Shown here piece after piece: positions 55,691 to 64,000 of a stretch of DNA of 64,000 nt; position 1 is the first letter of the stretch, and the number at the start of each line of letters is the position of its first letter. The DNA is from Podospora bellae-mahoneyi. Lineage: Eukaryota; Ascomycota; Sordariomycetes; Sordariales; Podosporaceae. The stretch lies in assembly GCF_035222275.1 (NCBI RefSeq), contig NC_085881.1, positions 4,216,001 to 4,280,000 of the forward strand, written 5' to 3'. The notes below the pieces were generated by a model. That model was not told the DNA's origin. It saw nothing but the letters and a program-made list of their open reading frames with translations, and did not search any database. A program made the translations under genes and the position numbers.

Positions 55691-58600
55691 TCAGCCCTTG
55701 AGGAACAAGTCTCCAGCGCCGTTCCGTGTTGTTCGTGCCCGATCGGGGTGGTCTAATCCCAACAGATCATCCGTGTTCGTTGCAATGTCCCACAGAATAT
55801 CGTCTACATCAACGACATGTTAGCCGCCATAAACAAAGACAGAGAGAGAGAGGTCCGAAATAAAGCTTACCATCTTCCAAATATTGAGGTCGTGAGAATG
55901 ATGATCTCCGGATCACAGCAAACTTGATCTTCTCAAAACTCTTGCCCTTGATACCAGTGCGCTGTTCCAGCCGCTTCTTGGTGTCGGCAAACTTCTCTCC
56001 TTCCTTGACCAAGAATCGGAACGGGATTCCATGCGCTCTGCTGGGCTCGCCGTGGAAGTGGAAGCAGGAAATGAAGTTTGCTTGGTCCGAAACCGCAGCA
56101 TCCTCAGTGGGCATCCGCTCAGCTATCACCGACGTGTAATCGTTAATGCTGAGCACCGAATAGTCTCTGGCCAGATCTCTGAACCACTTGTGATGACTGC
56201 TAGTTTCATAGACACGGATCTTGCCCGCCTCTTCCTCGCTGGGAATTTTGGCCTTCTTGACCAGAGCCTCGATAAGGTCTTCCACCTGGCCGCTCTTGGG
56301 CACCAAGACATCGAACTGCTCCTCCTTGGTGATGCCCTCACTCAGCCACGTGATTTTGATGCTCTTCTTGGTATCCAACTCGGCCAAGCTCATGTCGAGC
56401 ACCTCAAAATACAGAGCATCGTTACGCTGATTCATGTTAAGTTGTCCGTAACCGGCCGGGATGAGGATGTTGGCCAACGACTGATGCCCACGCTTCACCG
56501 CCGTCCGGGGGTTGTTAGAGCTAGCATTAACCGTGTAAAACCGCAGGTGCGTTGGCTCAACGTTGAGCTTCTCACCGACCTTCTCACACAGCTTGTCGTA
56601 GTTCATTTTCGTGTTGAGAACCAGACTGAACTCCGGGTACTGCTTGGGATCGCACTTCTGGGGGTGAGCGTGGAAATCCACATTCTTCTTGTTGTTGAGA
56701 AAGTCGTAGTAATCCCGAACATCCTCGTAGCGATCGACCGCCCTGACCCTGACAAAGTAAGCCACTGTGTTCGAAAAGAAGATCAGAATAACAACTTACG
56801 TTTCTTCAGAGCCCTGCCTTTCGGCGCCGAGCCCCAATTTGTACTTCTTCTCATCACGGGTTCGCTGGAAGCAAATAATATCTCCATCTTGAAGCTCGGC
56901 AGCTTTCAGCGTCAGCTTGACCTTGAGACCCTCGATCATGCTAGGCTTGATTTCCTCCCACAACATGATCTTTTCGTCACTGGGCAGCTTCTCGCCCCAG
57001 TTCATCTTTTTCAAAATGACCGGAATGAGATCCTCAACCTTCTTTTCCTTGCTGAAATAAATGTGGCCAACACCCCGCAAGCACTGCGACTCGACGTCGA
57101 ACCATTTCAGGAAGAGTAGAATCAAGTCATTTTTGACAACCACACCATTCGGGAGCCCGGGATAGGTCGGCCAGACAGCAGCCCCATCAGCGTCGACTTC
57201 GTCAGCAATTTCAACCCACACACGGAGCGCTTGATCCCGGTGTGCCGTGGCTCTGCTGTACGTCTCTTCGACTGTCGGGCGAAGATCCATCACTGGCTGG
57301 TCTGGTCTGACTGTCTTGTTTTGCCGGTTCACCATGATCCATAATCGCACGCGTCTTGGATCCTCTCCAATGTCGGCGGCTATCTCGTTGACCAAGTCTG
57401 CCATTGACGCCGTGCGAAGGAGCTTGTACTGCTTGTAGGAGCCCGGCTCCGAACCCACGGCGGCATCAAATGCCGTCAGGTCAACTCCGCCATGAGCCTT
57501 GAATGTCTCATCTGTAACGGCTTTGACCCCGAGGTAAAGGTGTTGTTCTTCTCTCTCCTTGCGCTTAGCTTCACGGGCAGCATGTTCTTGCTCGAACCTT
57601 TTCTGGAGGTGTTCCGGAGCATCGGCTGGCGTGACAGGGCAGAGAATCTTGTCCAACCTCGACTTCCGGATGTAAACCAGCATGTAGGCGCTGTTTGGCC
57701 GCATGATGGGTTGTTTCTTGGCATTGAGTTGGGGACGGCCACCAGTTGTCTTGTAGAAGCCGCCAAAGTTCTCCTCCAGGACCTCGCGTTTCGTGGCCTT
57801 GGTGACCTTATCATCGTCATATTTGTACCACCAGCCATCCTTTTCTGGTTTCAGGAACGCATAGTAATGACCCGCATTGAGATCACCGCTGTGTACCAGA
57901 ACACCGTGAAGCTCGTATTCCCATGGCTCGGACCTATCGGCCTCCTTTGACAGATAGGCCGAGGCATCAAACTCCTCGGGAAACTCGTAGCGATCATTGA
58001 TCTTCATCATAGTGTCGAGGTTGATGTCGTACTCGAACCGCTTCAGCTGCAAATGGAGGACGTCTGGGAAGCTGTTGAAGATGACTCCCTTGTCGGCGTC
58101 CTGCAACTTGTACGTGTCTCCGGCAAAGTACTGGTTTTCTCCGTCGAGCTTCTCCACCTGGATGTAGTCTTGAAAACTATCCAGCAGATTCGCATTCCCG
58201 CTGACATTAAGCTGAACGTCCCAAAAGTCCTCGACGCGACTTGATTCGTAGGGGACGTTGATGCAGGAGATGTAGGTTTTGATCTTGCCGCTGAACATCA
58301 TGGGAAGCGCCTTTTCCAGGTCGGTGCCCTTCATCTTGTCCTCCATACGCTCCATGAGCTTCCTAGAAAGCTCTTGCACATCTTGCTGCTCAAAAATGTG
58401 CCGCGTTTCCCAGCCAAAAGACTTGGTGAGCTCGTTGGTGCTAACAGCGACGTTCGAAGTCTGAAGTTGATAGAAGAGTCTCTGCAGTGTATAAGCGCTG
58501 TTTTTCATATCCTCTTCGTGCTCTGTGGGGATGCTGTAAATGGCCTTGCGGAAAGCATTGGTAAAGTATAATGACTGGAGGAGTGAGTTGAGGTAACAGG

Positions 58601-59495
58601 TAGCGCCTTGGTTCTTAAGACCAACGTAGCCAGTCTCCTTCTTGGAATCGTAGTTGTTGAAGTTGTGCCATAAAACGCCCGTTTCGTCCTCAACAACTCT
58701 GACGAAAGCGGTGATGTTGGCAGCATCGTTTTCCACCAGAGGCCTGTCTGCAGTCTCCCAGACAACATTGAACATCTTCCGGCACTCCAGAAACCTAGTG
58801 AAGCCCCAGTCACTCTCCTCCTTGGTGAATCGATGATGCGCCGAGTGATGAAACATTAAGGATGGGTCTTTGGGATTCCACAGGACGAGGGCAAACTGCA
58901 CACAGCAGCTCCAGTTGTCGGGAACACTGTTGGTGTCGAAACCATGCTCCAGGTAAATAGAGCACTGGTCCAAGACATTATTGCCGTGTGGAAAGAGTAG
59001 GATCCGCCTGTCGAGTGTCAGAAAAAAAACCAAAACCAATCAGATAGCCATTGCTCACCATGGGTAACCTCCAGCCTGGAATATGGGCCCTCGCTCCTTC
59101 TTATTCATCGTGCGCCATCCTTGCACTTCCCAGGTGTGGACGACATCTTCGAGAATCCGGGGCTCTTCGGCGAGTGGAGGAAGCACTATTTCCTTCATGG
59201 CATCATCTATCACGGGGTCAGCACTGCCAGGCGTGGGACAACAAGTGGCATGTCGGGTGTGTTCAAACATACTATCTGTGGCGAGTACAACATCCGTCTC
59301 CATGCTGTCGGGGTTGATGATGGCGACATCTTCGGACTCGGTGCCGTTTGGCTCGACGATATGTTCTTCGGGTTGGTCTAGCAGCATGGCATTCGGCGAC
59401 ACAGCGTCGCCATTGTGCTGGTTGTCGGCCTGAAGGGTCAGGTTAGCAAAGCCGGGGATTGGCGTGGCCGAGAGGAGGGGATCGGGCCCAGTCAT
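55691..59495 (-). CDS. UBP15: Ubiquitin-specific protease UBP15/USP7
   Basis: Exons 59059..59495, 56800..59007, 55871..56748 and 55691..55803 give 1211 residues. The start is set at the ATG giving MTGPDPLLSATPIPG; an upstream in-frame ATG at 59630 adds a chain unlike a protein. Domains: MATH (about 60-205; HTWEVQGW, YLEHGFDTN, NWSCCVQFAL), USP catalytic domain with the Cys box GLKNQGATCYLNSLLQSLYF (Cys near 283), His box VHSGDLNAGHYYAF and YDDDKVTKA, then a long tail of ubiquitin-like HUBL domains (ICP0-binding region). The enzyme removes ubiquitin from substrates in nucleus, cytosol or peroxisomes in yeast and human relatives. All three introns are 51-67 nt. The junction of exons 2 and 3 uses the second of two nearby AGs to keep frame. 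Confidence 0.95.
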
Positions 59496-61200
59496 GACGG
59501 CAATCTTGGGGAATAGTTGCAAAATGATTTGGTGGGAAATGTGTCGCAGAGAGTATTGTGTAGAACTGCTCAAGGGCTGTTGGTGGAGGGGGAGGAGTGG
59601 TTGTCGAGAAAGCAGAAGCGGAGAGTGCAAGAGTGAGAGGGAAAGTCAAAAAGCAAGCAACGAGCGCCTGCTTGTACCTGCAGAATCTTCTCTTCAAACA
59701 AGGAAAAGGCTTACCATATCCTACGACCAAAAGCTATTCTGGCAGTCACTGACGAGCAACGTTGATTTCTTTGGGAAGGGGCGACGTCGTGAGCAGGTGA
59801 CGAAGGTTGCTGGCGACTGTCAAGCTTCCTTGTGAGCCAGTGGGGAGAGAGGGGTCCACGGATTGGGTGGTTGACGGCTGTCGGGCGATCCGGCACAGCA
59901 ACTGCAAGTAGCTGTTACGGGGCCAAATTCACCAAGATTCTGGGGGGGCCGGAACACGTCTCTTTCTGGAATCGCGACTTTGCTTCAGGTGGGCGGGATC
60001 AAGGGTTGGATGCCCGGCACTCGTGGTGGACTGGGGAAATATGTCCAGGTGGAATGGGATCTGGGGAAGGCAAAAAGAAACCCACCTGAACCTCTCTGCT
60101 GCCAAATGGCCAAGCGGGCGCAGCATCTGGGCTTGGCCTGACTGTTAAGTCACAACCGGTGCATGTGGCGTTCACCACGCTCACCACTATTGTACAGAGA
60201 GCCAGTTCATGTAGCTCCTTAACATGCACAGTTTGAGCCCCGCCATGACGTGGGGACAATGAACTAGAAGAGAATATCCACAACAGCTTACAAAACGCTG
60301 TCAATGTCGCTATCAATCCTTCTCCAATAATATGGATGCAAAGTTAACATTTTGATTCTTCTTTTTATTCTATAGCCACAAGACATGCTTGCCAAAGACT
60401 ACAGGTATGAGGTATGTTGTGTCCATGCTCTTTCAAAAGACAGCTGAGTGGAGAGCACCGTGTGAGTGTACCTACTTGCACACACCTGTGCTTTCAAGGC
60501 TCTATGACACTCAGCTTTACAAGCAGTGAAATGAGCTTAGATTCTCTATGGTAGGTTCTATATGTCTTTTTCTAAAGATGAAAGCTATGAGAGACTGATC
60601 TCTGAGCTAGGAATGAGGCGATATTCAAGCCTGAGTCTGGGCCAACGGCAATAGTTTTCAGCCACACAAGACACATCTCTCGCAGAGCACAGGCTGAGTT
60701 CTTGCACAACTCGAGTGGCAATACGTAGGACAAGTACCTGAAAGCCATCCTCAGCCAAAGTCGAACAACAGCATGTTCAACCGCCTTCTTGTCAGAGCAA
60801 CGGCAACAGATGAAAGCACATGTCCAAAAGACTTACAAGGCCAGGCGCACGGATCATAAGTAACATGTGGGGTAATTAGGTAGATGCCGGTTCCCGTCAG
60901 GAAGGACCTACCTCGGGGGAGAGGGCCTGATCTGACTCCCATGCCGCATTGCAACCTACTGTGGGCAGACATCATTGTCTTTGAAAGAGAGCTCATGCAA
61001 CTGCACCATGGCCGCCGGAGCAACGTGTGCGTGTGCTTTTAGAAATAACACCTTCTCTCCTTGAAACCTGCTCCATGTTGTAGCACCTCCTCCTCTCCAC
61101 TTTCGCGCCCAATGTAAGACATCTTCATACTGAACGGCTTTGTGAACCAATTCCGATCTCGGCCGCCACCTTTTTCTTCACATCGCATGGCACCGACGGT
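59496..61200. other. Divergent intergenic region, about 1.7 kb
   Basis: Promoters of UBP15 (-) and the PDK-like kinase gene (+). The middle (60.0-61.0 kb) is unusually free of coding-like frames. A short upstream open frame starts at 61187. Confidence 0.5.
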
Positions 61201-61240
61201 ATGCGGCGCCTTCAACATGTCACGGCCGCCGTCCGGTTGA
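61187..61240 (+). other. Short upstream ORF overlapping the kinase start
   Basis: ATG at 61187 opens a 17-codon frame ending in TGA at 61240, out of frame with and overlapping the kinase ATG at 61201. It would be included if the transcript starts upstream of 61187, which is likely, and could lower translation of the kinase. Confidence 0.4.
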
Positions 61241-62731
61241 GTAGTAGAGCGGGGGAGCTGAGAACCTTGGGCGCCGCGGCGGCGGCGGCACTCATTCAGC
61301 TGCCAAATCGGCGACACAGTCATAGCAGCAGCCAAAGTCATGCCCATAGTCCAAAGTGGCGTCCGGTGTCAGTGTTGGATGAGTATGTTGCGCAACCTCA
61401 AAGATCCATGTTTCCAAACCTCCAGCCAGTGATCAGTTTCTAACCTTCTTCCTTGCAGATGGGTTGCGAAAGAGGCCAGGCCCATCAGCCTGCGCCAGCT
61501 CATGGTGTTTGGCCGGTCGTTGACAGAATCAAGACTCATCAGCTCAGCCAACTATGTTCGGACCGAGCTACCAACACGAATCGCCCACCGTATCCGGGAC
61601 ATGCAGAAGCTCCCCTACGTTGTAGTCACCAACAAGCACTTCAACGAAGTATACGACCTATACTACACAGCCTTTGACACCTTCCGCAAAGTCCGCGAGG
61701 TCAAAAACTTGGACGACAATGACCGTCTCTGTGCCACCATCCGAACCATGCTCAACGCCCACCTAACCGTCATCCCCAAACTCGCTATGGGTATCCTCGA
61801 GTGCAACGGCCTCAAAGACGCGGCCGAGCTCGACAAGTTCATGAACACCATCCTCCGCTCTCGCATCTCCCGAAGAGTAATAGCAGAACAACACCTAGCC
61901 CTAACCGAAACCTTTCACGCCCCTTGGTTCTCCCCGGGGGCAAAACTCTCCGAATCCGACTTCATAGGCGAGGTCTTTTTGAGATGCGTAGCCAAAGACG
62001 TCGTCTCCCGCTGCGGCGACGCCGTCACCTCCATCGCCCGCCGCGCCTACGGCCCTGACATCGCCCTCCCCGAAATCAAAATCGTCGGCCACCTCGAGGC
62101 GAACTTTCCGTACATCCTCTCCCACCTCGAGTACATCATCGGGGAGCTCCTCCGGAATTCTGTCCAAGCCGTGGTGGAAAAACATCAGAAATCAAAGAAC
62201 AAATCGGCACAGCCTCCCCCGATAGAGGTCACAATCTGCGAATCAAACCAACACGTCATCATCCGGATTTCTGACCAAGGAGGGGGGATACCAAGGGAGA
62301 GCATGCCCTACCTCTGGTCCTTCTCCAAGGGTCCGGCGTCAAAAGAAATCCTTGCCAACCTGGGGCAAGTCCCCAAGATGGCGGCCACGATGCAGGAGCT
62401 CCAGATTGACGACATTAACCCGGAAAGCAACAAGAAAATTGAGACTTTGCATCAGAAGTACGGGCATCAGAGTGTGCAGTCTTTATCAGCGGAGGAGAAG
62501 GAAAGGGAGGACAGGGCCAAGTATAGTTCCTTGGCCAGTCTGTCGTCGAGGCCCCCGAATTTGAGGTTGGGGATGGGCTTGCCGCTGAGCAGGGTGTATG
62601 CAGAGTATTGGGCCGGCTCGCTGGCGCTACACAGCCTGGAGGGGTACGGGGTGGATGCGTTTTTGCAGATTAGCAAGCTGGGGAACAAGAATGAGCAGCT
62701 GACTACGAGGGCGACGATGGATGCCGTTTAG
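61201..62731 (+). CDS. Mitochondrial PDK/BCKDK-family protein kinase
   Basis: Exons 61201..61382 and 61459..62731 (76-nt intron, GTATGT donor, TTGCAG acceptor) give 484 residues. The N-terminal 60 residues are Arg/Ser/Ala-rich with few acids, as in a mitochondrial presequence. The helical domain follows (ISLRQLMVFGR, LPTRIAHRIRDMQKLPY), then a GHKL ATP-binding domain: the N box IIGELLRNSVQAV, RISDQGGGIP, LWSFSKGP and GMGLPLSRVYAEYWAGSL. These kinases phosphorylate and switch off pyruvate or branched-chain ketoacid dehydrogenase. It resembles yeast Pkp1/Pkp2; which substrate cannot be read here. An insert of about 70 residues before GMGLPLS is charged and likely disordered. Confidence 0.92.
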
Positions 62732-63640
62732 TGGGTATCAGTCGGTCTTCCCTGTCTCGAGCAATATAAAGCGCTTTTGAACACCACCAACGACAAAAAA
62801 GCTGGGGCCGGTAATGAAGAAAGGGTTGTTGAAACCTCTTGTTTACCGGGTATTTTGGTTGGGGAATTATGTATACACAAGACACCAAGTTGCTAATGAA
62901 ATCAATAAAGGTTGGAAATCATCCTGGGGTTTTTATTAACCAAGAGAATCAGGTTGGATTGATATGCTGAAATACTTTTCAACCGACAGAGCTTGTCTAC
63001 TCACGCTTTGTCGCCAGCAATGCAATTACAAGTGCCGCCGCATCTTCAAACAAAAACTCCCACGCAATGTGTAACAGCCTTTCTCATTATTTGGTATCAT
63101 GAAAGGGGGAGGGGGAAGGGGTGACTAGACAGACGACTAAAAGACGACTAAATTACATCGTGACTAAGTCTCAAAAAAAGGTGTAAAAAAGGAGGTAAAA
63201 AAAGGGGGAGTTGCTTTTTCTTTTGCGAGAGAAACAAAAAAAAAAGTTTGATAAAAAAAGAGAAGAAGGCAGGACGACAAAAAAGAGATATCAAGTATAT
63301 CTTTTTCCCTCCCCTTTCCCCCCAATGTGTGTAGTCTTTCTTTCTCCGAACACCTTGCGCATCCTTTTCGAATAAATTGGCGGAGCAAAAAAAGAAACAA
63401 CAGCAACGATAGAAAAGTGAAACCCCCGGAGATTATAGGCAACCCAACCAAATCCGCTTAATCACCGCCGCATCACCCCATAGCAAATTCGTGAGCATAT
63501 CCATGAAGGCCGAAAGTCGTCACTGTTTGGACAAACAAACGGGCCAAAATGTGTGTGGTGTCCGGAGGCAGTGGTTTGAAGCAGGGTAGCCCCTGAGAGT
63601 CGCCACAAGCTCATCCCAAAGCTCCGGTGGAGACTGCCGT
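62732..63640. other. Convergent intergenic region
   Basis: Holds the 3' ends of the kinase and septin genes. AT-rich with A- and T-runs around 63170-63300. No coding frame is convincing. Confidence 0.5.
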
Positions 63641-64000
63641 TTAGCGGCGCCCGTGGCTGCGGACAGCGCTGCCTTGCAGCTGCTCCAGATCGCCCTCCAA
63701 CTGTTTGATCTGAGCATGAGTCTGCTCGAGGTCCTTGTTGAGGCGGTCGCGCTCGGCAATGAGTTTCTGCTCCCATTGCCTGAAGCGCTGCTCCTCGATC
63801 TTGACCTGCTCGGTGAAGCGCTTGCGGAGCGCCTCCTCCTCCTCCTTGAACTTGGGGTTGTCCAGCTTCCGGGGGCGGGCCTCGCCAAACTTGCGCGTCT
63901 CCATCTGCTGGGCGCGGTACGCCTCGTAGTGCAACTCCTCGGTCGTGTGGATGAGGTCCAACATGTGGGTGCGGATCAGGATGGACCGAAGCTTCTTGAA
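63641..64000 (-). CDS. Septin, C-terminal part (runs off the window)
   Basis: The last 119 residues of a septin are visible, the rest lying beyond the right edge. FKKLRSILIRTHMLDLIHTT is the end of the septin GTPase-domain element, followed by EELHYEAYRAQQMETRKFG and a coiled coil (EEEEALRKRFTEQVKIEEQ, RLNKDLEQTHAQIKQLEGDL). Septins form filaments and rings at septa and hyphal tips. The sequence around RKFGEARPRKLDNPKFKE looks most like the Cdc12/AspC group, but Cdc11 is possible. The frame is open to the last base, with no intron seen. Confidence 0.9.
   Translation of the reverse strand, partial: FKKLRSILIRTHMLDLIHTTEELHYEAYRAQQMETRKFGEARPRKLDNPKFKEEEEALRKRFTEQVKIEEQRFRQWEQKLIAERDRLNKDLEQTHAQIKQLEGDLEQLQGSAVRSHGRR

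Noticed and set aside
56031-57119. 362-residue forward open frame opposite UBP15
   Set aside because: Antisense of the deubiquitinase tail; the reverse gene is complete and spliced there.

Overview
This window reads as an ordinary, gene-dense stretch of nuclear chromosome from a filamentous ascomycete, most likely a sordariomycete of the order Sordariales. The reasons are the short introns (mostly 48-80 nt, with GTRNGT donors and GCTAAC/CTAAC/CTGAC-type branch sites), the gene repertoire (a CDP-2-like chromodomain/HDA2-3 protein, a sacsin-like ATPase, septin, calcineurin, trimethyllysine dioxygenase, fungal cyclase), and about one gene per 2.5 kb on both strands. I see no intact transposon, virus-derived element, rRNA, tRNA or CRISPR. 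Almost every gene is split, so the models below were built by joining exons at visible splice sites; the joined lengths are multiples of three.

Layout, left to right. 0.8-5.7 kb: a FAM32A-like nuclear protein (-), an unrecognised small protein with a hydrophobic C-terminus (+) and a secreted acid sphingomyelinase-like phosphodiesterase (-). 6.6-18 kb: a large chromodomain + HDA2/3 + coiled-coil protein (+) and a 1798-residue sacsin-like HSP90-type ATPase protein (+). 20-26 kb: NAD formate dehydrogenase (+), an MMTAG2-like RS protein (-), Mediator subunit MED6 (+) and a broken or unresolved reading-frame cluster (+). 26.9-28.5 kb: six tandem intron-encoded copies of one box C/D snoRNA-like RNA (-), starting less than 100 nt after the stop codon of the U3-associated helicase ECM16 (-, 28.5-32.2 kb). 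32.5-38 kb: proteasome chaperone PAC3, ribosomal protein uL15, a secreted cyclase-family protein and TIM22, all (+). 38.7-44.7 kb: a membrane-anchored GH16 glucanase, splicing factor PRP45 and a p24 cargo receptor, all (-). 45.3-54.8 kb: a membrane PhoD-like phosphatase, trimethyllysine dioxygenase, an SDR polyol/ketose reductase and calcineurin A, all (+). 55.7-64 kb: a UBP15/USP7 deubiquitinase (-), a mitochondrial PDK/BCKDK-type kinase (+) and the C-terminal end of a septin (-), which runs off the window.

The genes are housekeeping genes with no operon-like logic. Themes recur: RNA processing and ribosome biogenesis (FAM32A, PRP45, ECM16, snoRNAs, uL15), transcription and chromatin (MED6, chromodomain protein), mitochondrial metabolism (FDH, TIM22, carnitine synthesis, PDK-like kinase) and protein turnover (PAC3, UBP15). 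The two observations most worth following are the six-copy intronic snoRNA array behind ECM16, and a 150-nt in-frame intron at the FDH start that would switch a textbook mitochondrial presequence on or off.
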